Source of the DNA: Streptomyces sp. F001
GTDB taxonomy: Bacteria; Actinomycetota; Actinomycetes; Streptomycetales; Streptomycetaceae
Direction of reading: 5' to 3'
Length of the DNA: 64,000 nt
Assembly: GCF_004187715.1 (NCBI RefSeq)
Contig: NZ_QZWF01000004.1
Coordinates: 124,001-188,000 of the forward strand
In this document: one piece after another, positions 43,386 through 52,442 of the stretch
Layout: each line of letters opens with the position of its first letter
Numbering within the stretch: the first letter of the stretch is position 1
Made by a program: the position numbers and the translations under genes
The notes under the pieces: generated by a model
Database searches by the model: none
What the model saw: only the letters and a program-made list of their open reading frames with translations
Told to the model about the DNA's origin: nothing

Positions 43386-43889
43386 TCAGGCGTCCTTGGA
43401 CTCCTCGGCCGGAGCCTCGGCGACATCCTTGGTGACGTCGACCTTGGTCTCCTCGGCCTTGGCCTCCTCGGCCTCCTTGACCGCACGCTTGGTGGCGGCC
43501 TCGGCCTCACCCGTGGCCTCCTGCGCGACCGTCAGCGCCTCGACCAGCTCGATGACAGCCATGGGCGCGTTGTCGCCACGACGGTTACCGATCTTGGTGA
43601 TACGGGTGTAGCCACCCGGACGGTTCTCGTAGCGCGGGCCGATCTCGGTGAAGAGCGTGTGGACGATGCTCTTGTCCGTGATCACCTGGAGCACCTGACG
43701 GCGGTTGTGAAGGTCACCCTTCTTCGCCTTGGTGACCAGACGCTCGGCGTACGGCCGCAGCCGACGAGCCTTCGCCTCGGTGGTGGTGATACGACCGTGC
43801 TCGAACAGCGACTTCGCGAGGTTCGCAAGAAGCAGCTTCTCGTGCGCGGCACTGCCGCCCATACGGGCACCCTTGGTGGGCTTCGGCAT
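43386..43889 (-). CDS. rplQ: 50S ribosomal protein L17
   Basis: A 167-residue L17. The core MPKPTKGARMGGSAAHEKLL to about residue 120 is complete; a 45-residue Ala/Glu/Lys tail (EEAKAEETKVDVTKDVAEAP) is the kind of acidic extension found in actinobacterial L17. It lies 180 bases after rpoA, with a dispersed repeat between them. Confidence 0.97.
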   Translation of the reverse strand: MPKPTKGARMGGSAAHEKLLLANLAKSLFEHGRITTTEAKARRLRPYAERLVTKAKKGDLHNRRQVLQVITDKSIVHTLFTEIGPRYENRPGGYTRITKIGNRRGDNAPMAVIELVEALTVAQEATGEAEAATKRAVKEAEEAKAEETKVDVTKDVAEAPAEESKDA

Positions 43890-43973
43890 GGTGTTTCTCC
43901 TAGGTGTCTGCCCCGGCCGTGTCAGGTACCGGGGTCAGTATCTGAGCAGACGGTTGTCTGTCAGAGATCCGGG

Positions 43974-44050
43974 AGCCGCCCCGAAGGGCGCTCCCGGAAG
44001 GGGCGCGGGGAACTGCGCGATCAAGCACAGCGCACCCGCACCCCATTACG
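43974..44050. repeat. Streptomyces-type dispersed repeat in the rpoA-rplQ gap
   Basis: AAGGGGCGCGGGGAACTGCG, then CGATCAAGCACAGCGCACCC. This is the GGGGCGCGGGGAACTGCGCGA family common between Streptomyces genes. Its presence inside a ribosomal operon is worth noting. Confidence 0.6.
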
Positions 44051-44069
44051 GACCGGACGGCCCGAGCTC

Positions 44070-45092
44070 TCAGTACTGCTCGGTCTCCACAAAGCCCGCA
44101 TCCGCGTCGTCGTCCGCGCCGAAGGCGTCCGCGGCAGCGGTCGGGTCGAATCCGGGCGGGCTGTCCTTGAGCGCGAGACCCATCCCGGCCAGCTTCGCCT
44201 TGACCTCGTCGATCGACTTCGCACCGAAGTTGCGGATGTCGAGCAGGTCGGCCTCGGAGCGGGCGACCAGCTCTCCCACGGAGTGGATGCCCTCACGCTT
44301 GAGGCAGTTGTACGACCGAACCGTGAGCTCCAGCTCCTCGATCGGCAGCGCCAGATCGGCCGCGAGCGCGGCGTCCGTCGGGGACGGACCCATGTCGATG
44401 CCCTCGGCGTCGATGTTGAGCTCACGGGCGAGCCCGAACAGCTCGACCAGCGTCTTACCGGCAGAAGCCATCGCGTCACGCGGACGCATCGCCTGCTTGG
44501 TCTCGACGTCGACGATCAGCTTGTCGAAGTCGGTGCGCTGCTCGACACGCGTGGCCTCGACCTTGTACGTGACCTTCAGAACCGGCGAGTAGATGGAGTC
44601 GACCGGGATACGGCCGATCTCCTGGCCCACCTGCTTGTTCTGCACGGCGGAGACGTAACCACGGCCACGCTCGACCGTGAGCTCCATCTCCAGCTTGCCC
44701 TTGCCGTTGAGCGTGGCCAGGACGAGATCGGGGTTGTGCACCTCGACACCGGCCGGGGGCGCGATGTCGGCGGCGGTGACCAGACCCGGGCCCTGCTTGC
44801 GCAGGTACATCACGACGGGCTCGTCGTGCTCGCTGGAAACCACCAGCTGCTTGATGTTGAGGATCAGGTCGGTGACGTCCTCCTTGACGCCCGGCACGGT
44901 GGTGAACTCGTGCAGGACACCGTCGATGCGGATGGACGTGACCGCCGCACCGGGGATCGAGGACAGCAGGGTACGACGCAGGGAGTTGCCGAGGGTGTAG
45001 CCGAAGCCCGGCTCCAGCGGCTCGATCACGAACCGGGAGCGGAACTCGTCGACGACCTCTTCGGTCAACGAGGGACGCTGAGCGATCAGCAT
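44070..45092 (-). CDS. rpoA: DNA-directed RNA polymerase subunit alpha
   Basis: A 340-residue alpha subunit. The N-terminal assembly domain (to about residue 232) has FVIEPLEPGFGYTLGNSLRR and the dimer segments; a linker leads to the C-terminal domain at about 250-315 (LELTVRSYNCLKREGIHSVG) that contacts UP elements and activators. An acidic tail ends in DAGFVETEQY. It follows rpsK by 177 bases, a gap with GC-rich hairpins (CCGCCCC/GGGGCGGG near 45148). Confidence 0.98.
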   Translation of the reverse strand: MLIAQRPSLTEEVVDEFRSRFVIEPLEPGFGYTLGNSLRRTLLSSIPGAAVTSIRIDGVLHEFTTVPGVKEDVTDLILNIKQLVVSSEHDEPVVMYLRKQGPGLVTAADIAPPAGVEVHNPDLVLATLNGKGKLEMELTVERGRGYVSAVQNKQVGQEIGRIPVDSIYSPVLKVTYKVEATRVEQRTDFDKLIVDVETKQAMRPRDAMASAGKTLVELFGLARELNIDAEGIDMGPSPTDAALAADLALPIEELELTVRSYNCLKREGIHSVGELVARSEADLLDIRNFGAKSIDEVKAKLAGMGLALKDSPPGFDPTAAADAFGADDDADAGFVETEQY

Positions 45093-45269
45093 GTGTGGAT
45101 CAGATCCTTCAGTCGTGGGCGCCCGCTATATGACGCCCGACGGAACCGCCCCCGGCACAAAGGGGCGGGTACTGCAAGGGTACGGGCGATACGGTCCCGG
45201 TTCACTCCGCTTGCGCGGGGAAGGGAGCCGTACCGCCCGAAACCGAACCGGCGACGAAGCAGCCGTGCG

Positions 45270-45674
45270 TCAGACGCGGCGGCGCTTCGGCGGACGGCAG
45301 CCGTTGTGCGGGGTCGGGGTGACGTCCTGGATGGAGCCGACCTCGAGGCCCGTGGCCTGCAGGGAGCGGATCGCGGTCTCACGACCGGAACCCGGGCCCT
45401 TGACGAACACGTCGACCTTGCGCATGCCGTGCTCCTGGGCGCGGCGGGCAGCCGACTCGGCGGCCATCTGCGCGGCGAACGGCGTGGACTTCCGGGAGCC
45501 CTTGAAGCCGACGTGGCCGGCGGAGGCCCAGGAGATCACGTTGCCGGACGGGTCCGTGATCGAAACGATCGTGTTGTTGAACGTGCTCTTGATGTGCGCG
45601 TGGCCGTGAGCGACGTTCTTCTTTTCCTTGCGGCGCACCTTCTTGGCAGCGCCCTGACGTCCCTTGGGGGGCAT
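45270..45674 (-). CDS. rpsK: 30S ribosomal protein S11
   Basis: A 134-residue S11 of the small-subunit platform. NVAHGHAHIKSTFNNTIVSI and the C-terminal TPTPHNGCRPPKRRRV are the family signatures. It follows rpsM by 65 bases. Confidence 0.98.
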   Translation of the reverse strand: MPPKGRQGAAKKVRRKEKKNVAHGHAHIKSTFNNTIVSITDPSGNVISWASAGHVGFKGSRKSTPFAAQMAAESAARRAQEHGMRKVDVFVKGPGSGRETAIRSLQATGLEVGSIQDVTPTPHNGCRPPKRRRV

Positions 45675-45739
45675 CCTTTAACTCCTACGGGAGGTGGTCG
45701 GTCCTACAGCGAAGACCGTGGACAGGTGTCCGCTGCGGA

Positions 45740-46120
45740 CTACTTCTTGCCCGGCTTCTTCTTGCCGGCGATGGCGCGACGCGGGCCCTTGCGGGTGCGG
45801 GCGTTGGTGCTGGTGCGCTGACCGCGGACGGGCAGACCGCGGCGGTGCCGCAGACCCTGGTAGCAGCCGATCTCGACCTTGCGGCGGATGTCGGCCTGGA
45901 TCTCGCGACGGAGGTCACCCTCGGTCTTGATGTTGTTGTCGACGTACTCGCGGATCGCGACGAGCTGCTCCTCGGAGAGGTCGCGGACGCGGGTGTTCGG
46001 GTCGACGCCGGTGGCGGCCAGCGTCTGCTGCGAAAGGGTCCGGCCGATGCCGAACACGTAGGTGAGGGCGACCTCCACGCGCTTTTCGCGCGGGATGTCA
46101 ACACCGGAAACGCGTGCCAT
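45740..46120 (-). CDS. rpsM: 30S ribosomal protein S13
   Basis: A 126-residue S13 from the subunit head. ARVSGVDIPREKRVEVALTY at the start, GIGRTLSQQ, and CYQGLRHRRGLPVRGQRTST near the basic end are typical. It starts 186 bases after the rpmJ stop, an interval with imperfect hairpins and no gene. Confidence 0.98.
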   Translation of the reverse strand: MARVSGVDIPREKRVEVALTYVFGIGRTLSQQTLAATGVDPNTRVRDLSEEQLVAIREYVDNNIKTEGDLRREIQADIRRKVEIGCYQGLRHRRGLPVRGQRTSTNARTRKGPRRAIAGKKKPGKK

Positions 46121-46306
46121 TCAATGGCTCCAGTTGATCTTCGGAGGTCTTCCGCAGAACCGACTCCCAGCCGCCGTACGAGGTACGAACTGGGTCCCCG
46201 GCCTCCGAACCGGGGGTGTCGAGCCGTAGGGCTCGGGCCCTGCGTATGAACATATTCAGCTCGCGTCGCGCGAATCTCTGCGCATGCAGAGGGAAATGGC
46301 CTGCGA

Positions 46307-46420
46307 TCAGCCCTGGCGCTGCTTGTGGCGCGGGTTCTCGCAGATCACCATGACCCGACCGTGACGGCGGATCACCCTGCACTTGTCGCAGATCTTCTTG
46401 ACGCTCGGCTTGACCTTCAT
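46307..46420 (-). CDS. rpmJ: 50S ribosomal protein L36
   Basis: A 37-residue protein too short for most gene tables: MKVKPSVKKICDKCRVIRRH and then GRVMVICENPRHKQRQG. The zinc ligands C11, C14, C27 and H32 are present, so this is the zinc-binding (C+) form. It is placed between infA and rpsM as in most bacteria. Confidence 0.97.
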   Translation of the reverse strand: MKVKPSVKKICDKCRVIRRHGRVMVICENPRHKQRQG

Positions 46421-46486
46421 GGGATGTGAGGTTCTCCGGGTCAGTTGCCGGCGGCCCCGCGGGGACCGCGGGACGTGGGGCAAGAT

Positions 46487-46708
46487 CTACTTGTACCGGT
46501 AGACGATCCGGCCACGCGTCAGGTCGTACGGAGACAGCTCCACCACGACCCGGTCGTCAGGGAGGATGCGGATGTAGTGCATACGCATCTTGCCGCTGAT
46601 GTGTGCCAGGACCTGGTGGCCGTTCTGGAGCTCGACCTTGAACATGGCGTTCGGCAGAGACTCGACGACAGTGCCCTCGATCTCGATGGCACCTTGCTTC
46701 TTGGCCAC
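46487..46708 (-). CDS. infA: Translation initiation factor IF-1
   Basis: A 73-residue OB-fold factor from GTG 46708 (MAKKQGAIEIEGTVVESLPN). The MFKVELQNGHQVLAHISGK and RILPDDRVVVELSPYDLTRG segments are complete. It binds the 30S A site during initiation. It precedes rpmJ by 66 bases. Confidence 0.97.
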   Translation of the reverse strand: MAKKQGAIEIEGTVVESLPNAMFKVELQNGHQVLAHISGKMRMHYIRILPDDRVVVELSPYDLTRGRIVYRYK

Positions 46709-46864
46709 GCTTCGCCCTTCGGAATCGACTACCTTGATCGACCCCTGCACTTTCCCTTGCGGGGCGCATGCAGGCATGCGGGTGCACAAGAGCCGACGAG
46801 TCAGTCTACGTCAGCGCAACCGGAAAGACGAATCGGGGAAGTCTGCCCCGGCAGGCAGATCGTT

Positions 46865-46990
46865 AAGCGCCCCAAAGGGGCGCGGGGCTCTGTCGGCATG
46901 CGGCTCCTCCCCCACTCTCGGCTTCGCTCGAGCGGGGGGACCCCCACCGTGGGCGCGACCAGCCCCCACGAGCCCGCAGCCGCCAGTCGG
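46865..46990. repeat. Dispersed repeat with nested second repeat, infA-map gap
   Basis: The 307-base gap between map and infA is mostly this unit. Its frame (GGGGCGCGGGGCTCTGTCGG ... GGGCGCGACCAGCCCC) is that of the 30659-30768 repeat, but a 30-bp module at 46908-46937 is inserted; that module is an exact reverse-complement match to 2595-2624 inside a different repeat family. Confidence 0.7.
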
Positions 46991-47015
46991 CAGGACCGCC
47001 CTCCCCGGAAGGCGC

Positions 47016-47852
47016 TCAGGCCAGCGGATCCGGCGCAGCCACAACCCCGTACTCCGCCAGCTTCGCCTTACCTCCGTCGGGAGACGTCAGCACCAGCGGC
47101 CCCTGCTCGGTCAGCGCAACCGAGTGCTCCCAGTGGGACGACCACGTACCGTCGGTCGTGATCACCGTCCAGTCGTCCGAGAGGACTTCCGTCTTCGGGG
47201 TGCCCAGCGAGACCATCGGCTCGATCGCGAGGCAGAAGCCCGGCACCAGCTTCGGGCCCTTGCCCCGGCGCCGCTCGACATAGTTCAGCAGGTGCGGGTC
47301 CATGTGCATCTCGGAGCCGATGCCGTGACCGCCGTAGTCCTCGATGATCCCGTAGCGGCCACCGCCGGGCTTCGGCTGGCGGCGGATGTACGTCTCGATG
47401 GCCCGCGAGATGTCGACGAGCCGGTTCCCCAGCTTCATCGCGGCGATGCCGGCCCACATGGACTCCTCGGTCACCCGCGACAGCTCGATGAGCTCCGGAG
47501 CGTGACCGGATCCGACGAAGGCGGTGTAGGCGGCGTCCCCGTGCCAGCCGTCGATGATGGCGCCGGCGTCGATGCTGATGATGTCCCCGTCCTTGAGGAC
47601 GACGTCCTCGGCGGGGATCCCGTGGACCACGACCTCGTTCACGGAGGTGCAGATCGTCGCCGGGAACCCGCCGTACCCCAGGAAGTTCGACTTCGCCCCG
47701 TGCTCCGCGAGCACCTTCCGCGCCACCTCGTCCAGATCCCTGGTGCTGGCCCCCGGCACGGCGGCCTCACGCGTGGCCGCGTGAATGGCGGCAACGACCA
47801 ACCCCGCCTCACGCATCTTGGCGATCTGCTCGGGGCTCTTGATCTGCACCAT
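47016..47852 (-). CDS. map: Type I methionine aminopeptidase
   Basis: A 278-residue M24A peptidase removing N-terminal methionine from new proteins. GYGGFPATICTSVNEVVVHG, the metal ligand Asp in ISIDAGAIIDGWHGDAAYTA, HGIGSEMHMDP and FCLAIEPMVSLG are intact. It lies between adk and infA as usual in the spc region. Confidence 0.97.
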   Translation of the reverse strand: MVQIKSPEQIAKMREAGLVVAAIHAATREAAVPGASTRDLDEVARKVLAEHGAKSNFLGYGGFPATICTSVNEVVVHGIPAEDVVLKDGDIISIDAGAIIDGWHGDAAYTAFVGSGHAPELIELSRVTEESMWAGIAAMKLGNRLVDISRAIETYIRRQPKPGGGRYGIIEDYGGHGIGSEMHMDPHLLNYVERRRGKGPKLVPGFCLAIEPMVSLGTPKTEVLSDDWTVITTDGTWSSHWEHSVALTEQGPLVLTSPDGGKAKLAEYGVVAAPDPLA

Positions 47853-47933
47853 GGGGACGACGGCCTTTCTTGGACCAGAGAGGGACGGACTGTTTCAACG
47901 ATACGGGGCTGGCGTGGCTGCGAGCACACAGCA

Positions 47934-47962
47934 GCCGCGGCCCCCTGGCAGGGAACCGCGGC
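47934..47962 (-). terminator. Hairpin between adk and map
   Basis: GCCGCGG (47934-47940) and CCGCGGC (47956-47962), with weaker outer pairing GCAG/CTGC, in the 129-base adk-map gap. It could be a partial terminator. Confidence 0.45.
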
Positions 47963-47981
47963 CGTAGCTGCTTACTGACGG

Positions 47982-48644
47982 TTACTTATTGTCACCCGCA
48001 CGCTTCAGCGCCTCCAGCGCACGCCCCGTGACCTCGTCCACCGGCCCCATCGCCGAGATGGTCACGACCAGACCCTGCGCCTTGTAGTAGTCGATGATCG
48101 GCTCGGTCTGCGTGTGGTAGACCTCCAGCCGGGTGCGCACGGTCTCCTCCGAGTCGTCGTCCCGCTGGTACAGCTCGCCGCCGCAGACGTCACACACGCC
48201 CTCCTTCTTCGGCGGGCTGTACGTCACGTGGAACACGTGTGCGGAGTCCTTGCGGCAGATCCGCCGCCCGGCGATCCGCTTGACGACCTCGTCCTCGGGA
48301 GCCTCGAGGTCCAGCACGGCGTCCAGCTCGATGCCCTCGGTCTGCAGCAGCTCGTCCAGCGCCTCGGCCTGCGAGACGTTGCGCGGGAAACCGTCCAGCA
48401 GGAAGCCGTTCTCGGCGTCCGGCTGTTCCATGCGGTCCTTCGCCATGGCGATGGTGACCTCGTCCGGCACCAGATTGCCGGCGTCCATGTAGGACTTCGC
48501 CAGTTTGCCGAGCTCCGTCTGCCGACTGATGTTGGCGCGGAACAGGTCGCCCGTGGAGATGTGCGGGATCGACAGCTTCTCGGCAAGGCGGGTGGCTTGC
48601 GTACCCTTGCCCGCGCCCGGCGGCCCGACGAGGACGATTCGCAT
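47982..48644 (-). CDS. adk: Adenylate kinase
   Basis: A 220-residue long-form adenylate kinase (AMP + ATP to 2 ADP). The P-loop GPPGAGKGTQA (7-17), the AMP-site FPRN, and a LID with CRKD and CDVCG are present, the cysteines suggesting a zinc- or metal-stabilised LID. ATG 48644 shares one base with the secY stop (TGATG), so the two genes are translationally coupled. Confidence 0.97.
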   Translation of the reverse strand: MRIVLVGPPGAGKGTQATRLAEKLSIPHISTGDLFRANISRQTELGKLAKSYMDAGNLVPDEVTIAMAKDRMEQPDAENGFLLDGFPRNVSQAEALDELLQTEGIELDAVLDLEAPEDEVVKRIAGRRICRKDSAHVFHVTYSPPKKEGVCDVCGGELYQRDDDSEETVRTRLEVYHTQTEPIIDYYKAQGLVVTISAMGPVDEVTGRALEALKRAGDNK

Positions 48645-49957
48645 CAGCGGAGGAACCCTTCGTAATTGCGCTGCTGGAGCTGGCTCTCGATCTGCTTCAC
48701 GGTCTCGAGACCGACACCCACGATGATCAGGATGCTGGTCCCGCCGAACGGGAAGTTCTGGTTTGCCCCAAATCCGGCCAACGCCATTGTCGGCACGAGA
48801 GCGATCAGACCCAGATACAGCGACCCCGGCCAGGTGATCCGGTTGAGTACGTAGCTCAGGTACTCAGCGGTCGGTCGGCCAGCCCGGATGCCCGGGATGA
48901 AGCCACCATACTTCTTCATGTTGTCCGCGACTTCCTCGGGGTTGAACGTGATGGCCACGTAGAAGAAGGCGAAGAAAACAATGAGCAAGAAGTACATAGC
49001 GATGTAAATCGGATCGTCGCCCTGGACGAGATGGGCCTCGATCCAGGTCTTCCAGCTCGAAGTGCCACTCGAGAACTGCGCGATCAGTGCCGGGATGTAG
49101 AGCAGCGACGAGGCAAAGATCACAGGGATGATGCCCGCCTGGTTGACCTTCAGCGGAATGTACGTCGACGTGCCGCCGTAGGACCGGCGGCCGATCATGC
49201 GCTTCGCGTACTGGACCGGAATACGGCGCTGGGCCTGCTCGACGAAGACCACCAGGCCGATCATGAACAGGCCGACGAGGATGACCACACCGAACTCGAT
49301 CCAGCCGTCCGCCAGGGAGCCCTGCTCCTTGATGGCCCACAGGGCGGCCGGGAAGGTCGCGGCGATCGAGATGAACATCAGGATCGACATGCCGTTGCCG
49401 ATGCCGCGGTCGGTGATCAGCTCACCGAGCCACATGACGACGGCGGTACCGGCGGTCATCACGATGACCATGGTGACGGTGACGAAGATCGACTGGTCCG
49501 GGACGATCTCGCTCGCCACCGGGCAGCCGCTGAAGAGGTTGCCGGTGCGGGCGGTGGCCACCAGGCCGGTGCCCTGCAGGATGGCGAGCGCCACGGTCAG
49601 GTAACGGGTGTACTGCGTGATCTTCGCCGTACCGGCCTGACCCTCCTTCTTGAGGGCCTCGAGGCGAGGGATCACCACTGTCAGCAGCTGCAGGATGATG
49701 CTCGCGGTGATGTACGGCATGATGCCGAGCGCGAAGATCGTGATCTGCAGCAGCGCGCCGCCGCTGAACATGTTGACCAGACCGAACAGACCCTGGTTGC
49801 CCTTGGCCACGTCGATACAGGTCTGGACGTTCTGGTAGTCGACACCCGGGATCGGGATATGCGTACCGATCCGGTACACCACGATGATGCCGAGCGTGAA
49901 GAGCAGCTTCTTGCGCAGGTCGGGCGTCTTGAACGCCCGGGCGAACGCGGTGAGCAC
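48644..49957 (-). CDS. secY: Preprotein translocase subunit SecY
   Basis: A 437-residue, ten-helix channel protein of the Sec translocon. GTG 49957 follows AGGAGG closely. The first helix (KLLFTLGIIVVYRIGTHIPI), the plug region and RGIGNGMSILMF are conserved. Upstream, the 244-base gap to rplO holds a very stable hairpin; downstream it is coupled to adk. Confidence 0.98.
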   Translation of the reverse strand: MLTAFARAFKTPDLRKKLLFTLGIIVVYRIGTHIPIPGVDYQNVQTCIDVAKGNQGLFGLVNMFSGGALLQITIFALGIMPYITASIILQLLTVVIPRLEALKKEGQAGTAKITQYTRYLTVALAILQGTGLVATARTGNLFSGCPVASEIVPDQSIFVTVTMVIVMTAGTAVVMWLGELITDRGIGNGMSILMFISIAATFPAALWAIKEQGSLADGWIEFGVVILVGLFMIGLVVFVEQAQRRIPVQYAKRMIGRRSYGGTSTYIPLKVNQAGIIPVIFASSLLYIPALIAQFSSGTSSWKTWIEAHLVQGDDPIYIAMYFLLIVFFAFFYVAITFNPEEVADNMKKYGGFIPGIRAGRPTAEYLSYVLNRITWPGSLYLGLIALVPTMALAGFGANQNFPFGGTSILIIVGVGLETVKQIESQLQQRNYEGFLR

Positions 49958-50129
49958 GGTGCCTCCTGCGACCCCCGCGCAACTGCGTCAAGGGTGATGG
50001 TCGTGAGATTCCGATAAGACAACGACTTACGTAACGGTCAACTGCCGCTCAGAGTGCCTCAGGTGCGGCACGCTGTGAAAGTTGGCAGTGCAGGCCACCT
50101 TACCCGCGGGACTGCCACCCTTGGAACGA

Positions 50130-50169
50130 CCGACCGGGGATACCCCATTTGTGGGGTATCCCCGGTCGG
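50130..50169. other. Very stable hairpin between rplO and secY
   Basis: CGACCGGGGATACCCCA (50131-50147) and TGGGGTATCCCCGGTCG (50152-50168): 17 perfect pairs, plus one outer C-G, with loop TTTG. On the minus-strand transcript it lies after rplO and about 170 bases before secY. It may be a terminator/attenuator ahead of secY, or protect the upstream message. Confidence 0.85.
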
Positions 50170-50201
50170 GATCGCTCAAGTCATCGAGACGCCTGCTGGG
50201 T

Positions 50202-50657
50202 TCAGACGAGCTCGGTGACGGTGCCGCCGGCGGCGGTGATCTTCTCCTTGGCGGAGCCGGAGACGGCGTCGACCGTCACCTGCAGCGCCACGGAGATCTC
50301 GCCCTGGCCGAGGACCTTGACGAGGCTGTTCTTGCGAACGGCACCCTTGGCCACGAGGCCCTCGACGGTGACCTCGCCACCCTCGGGGTACAGCGCGGCC
50401 AGCTTGTCGAGGTTCACGACCTGGTACTCGGTCTTGAACGGGTTCTTGAAGCCCTTCAGCTTCGGGAGGCGCATGTGCAGCGGCATCTGGCCACCCTCGA
50501 AGCGCTCCGGAACCTGGTAGCGGGCCTTGGTGCCCTTGGTACCACGACCGGCCGTCTTACCCTTCGACGCCTCACCACGACCGACACGGGTCTTGGCGGT
50601 CTTGGCGCCCGGGGCGGGACGGAGGTTGTGGATCTTGAGCGGGTTCTGCTCCGCCAT
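50202..50657 (-). CDS. rplO: 50S ribosomal protein L15
   Basis: A 151-residue L15. NPLKIHNLRPAPGAKTAKTR and GRGTKGTKARYQVPERFEGG are typical. It overlaps none of its neighbours but follows rpmD by two bases. Confidence 0.97.
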   Translation of the reverse strand: MAEQNPLKIHNLRPAPGAKTAKTRVGRGEASKGKTAGRGTKGTKARYQVPERFEGGQMPLHMRLPKLKGFKNPFKTEYQVVNLDKLAALYPEGGEVTVEGLVAKGAVRKNSLVKVLGQGEISVALQVTVDAVSGSAKEKITAAGGTVTELV

Positions 50658-50659
50658 GA

Positions 50660-50842
50660 TCAGTCGACCTCCTCGACCGTCACGAGGTGGCGGACGGTGT
50701 GCACCATGCCGCGGAACTCGGGGCGGTCCTCCTTGACGACCACGGTGTTGATCCCCTTGAGACCAAGCGACCGCAGGGTGTCACGGTGGTTCTGCTTGCT
50801 GCCGATGTAGGACTTGACCTGCGTGATCTTGAGCTGCGCCAT
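50660..50842 (-). CDS. rpmD: 50S ribosomal protein L30
   Basis: A 60-residue L30 from ATG 50842: MAQLKITQVKSYIGSKQNHR and then DTLRSLGLKGINTVVV. The C-terminal VRHLVTVEEVD is complete. It starts two bases before the rpsE end. Confidence 0.97.
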   Translation of the reverse strand: MAQLKITQVKSYIGSKQNHRDTLRSLGLKGINTVVVKEDRPEFRGMVHTVRHLVTVEEVD

Positions 50843-50844
50843 GA

Positions 50845-51450
50845 TTACGCACCCGCCCCGGCACGCGCACGCAGCAGGGCCGCGGGGGCGACGTCCTCGA
50901 GCGGCAGACCACGGCGGGCCGCGATCTCCTCGGGACGCTGCAGGCCCTTCAGGGCCTCCACGGTCGCGTGCACGATGTTGATCGCGTTGTCGGAGCCGAG
51001 CGACTTCGACAGCACGTCGTGGATACCGGCGCACTCGAGCACGGCACGCACCGGACCACCGGCGATAACACCGGTACCCGGGGACGCGGGCTTGAGCAGC
51101 ACGACGCCGGCAGCCTTCTCACCCTGGATGGGGTGCGGGATGGTGCCCTGGATCCGGGGGACCTTGAAGAAGTGCTTCTTGGCCTCCTCAACACCCTTGG
51201 CGATGGCGGCCGGCACCTCCTTGGCCTTGCCGTATCCGACACCCACGGTGCCGTCACCGTCGCCCACCACGACCAGCGCGGTGAAGCTGAAGCGACGACC
51301 ACCCTTCACAACCTTGGCGACGCGGTTGATCGCGACAACGCGCTCAACGTACGCGGTCTTCTCGGCGGCAGCTGCGCCGCCGTCACGGCCCTTCCGGTCC
51401 CGCCGCTCGCCGCCACCGGCACCGCCACCGCGGCGCTGGGGTCCAGCCAT
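50845..51450 (-). CDS. rpsE: 30S ribosomal protein S5
   Basis: A 201-residue S5. A Gly/Arg-rich N-terminal extension (MAGPQRRGGGAGGGERRDRK) precedes the double-stranded RNA-binding domain (VVAINRVAKVVKGGRRFSFT) and the C-terminal domain with IPHPIQGEKAAGVVLLKPAS. Confidence 0.98.
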   Translation of the reverse strand: MAGPQRRGGGAGGGERRDRKGRDGGAAAAEKTAYVERVVAINRVAKVVKGGRRFSFTALVVVGDGDGTVGVGYGKAKEVPAAIAKGVEEAKKHFFKVPRIQGTIPHPIQGEKAAGVVLLKPASPGTGVIAGGPVRAVLECAGIHDVLSKSLGSDNAINIVHATVEALKGLQRPEEIAARRGLPLEDVAPAALLRARAGAGA

Positions 51451-51491
51451 TGGAATTACCTCTCTCTGTTTCCGCTAGCTACGGAACCGGC

Positions 51492-51875
51492 TCAGAACTT
51501 CAGGCCGGCTTCGCGGGCGGCGTCCGCCAGAGCGGCGATGCGCCCGGCGTACTGGTTGCCACCACGGTCGAACACGACAGCCTCGACGCCGGCGGCCTTG
51601 GCACGCTCGGCGACCAGGGCGCCGACCTGCTTGGCCTGCGCGGACTTGTCACCCTCGGCACCGCGGATCGAGGTGTCCAGGGTGGACGCCGACGCCAGGG
51701 TGTGACCCTGGATGTCGTCGATCACCTGGGCCACGATGTGGCGGTTCGAGCGGGTCACCACGAGACGGGGACGCTCCGCCGTACCGTTGATCCGCTTGCG
51801 GATCCGGATGTGACGGCGCTTGATCGCGGCGCGCTTGTAGGCGTCGCCCTTAAGGATCTTCTGTCCGTATGCCAT
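51492..51875 (-). CDS. rplR: 50S ribosomal protein L18
   Basis: A 127-residue 5S rRNA-binding L18 (RKRINGTAERPRLVVTRSNR, VVFDRGGNQYAGRIAALADA). It lies four bases from rplF. Confidence 0.97.
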   Translation of the reverse strand: MAYGQKILKGDAYKRAAIKRRHIRIRKRINGTAERPRLVVTRSNRHIVAQVIDDIQGHTLASASTLDTSIRGAEGDKSAQAKQVGALVAERAKAAGVEAVVFDRGGNQYAGRIAALADAAREAGLKF

Positions 51876-51878
51876 GGC

Positions 51879-52418
51879 TTACTTACCCGCCTTTCCGACC
51901 TTGCGGCGGATGACTTCGCCCTCGTACTTGACGCCCTTGGCCTTGTACGGGTCGGGCTTGCGCAGCTTGCGGATGTTGGCCGCAACCTCGCCGACCTTCT
52001 GCTTGTCGATGCCCTCGACCGAGAAACGGGTCGGGTTCTCCACCTTGAAGGTGATGCCCTCCGGGGCCTCGACCACGATCGGGTGGCTGTAGCCGAGCGC
52101 GAACTCCAGGTTCGAGCCCTTGGCGGTCACTCGGTAACCGACGCCACTGATCTCGAGCTTCTTCACGTAACCCTGGGTCACGCCGGTGATCATGTTCGCC
52201 ACCAGCGTGCGGGACAGGCCGTGCAGGGCCTTGTTCTGACGCTCGTCGTTGGGGCGGGTGACGTTCAGAACGCCGTCCTCACCCTTGACGATCTCGATCG
52301 GCGCGGCGACGGTGTGGGTCAGCTCGCCCTTGGGGCCCTTGACCGAGACCGTGCGGCCATCGATGGTGACGTCCACGCCGGCGGGAACCGCGATGGGGAG
52401 CTTGCCGATGCGCGACAT
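51879..52418 (-). CDS. rplF: 50S ribosomal protein L6
   Basis: A 179-residue L6 with its two similar domains (MSRIGKLPIAVPAGVDVTID; GVGYRVTAKGSNLEFALGYS) and the C-terminal RKPDPYKAKGVKYEGEVIRR. Confidence 0.98.
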   Translation of the reverse strand: MSRIGKLPIAVPAGVDVTIDGRTVSVKGPKGELTHTVAAPIEIVKGEDGVLNVTRPNDERQNKALHGLSRTLVANMITGVTQGYVKKLEISGVGYRVTAKGSNLEFALGYSHPIVVEAPEGITFKVENPTRFSVEGIDKQKVGEVAANIRKLRKPDPYKAKGVKYEGEVIRRKVGKAGK

Positions 52419-52442
52419 AGCTGTTTCCTCCGTTCCCTTCCG

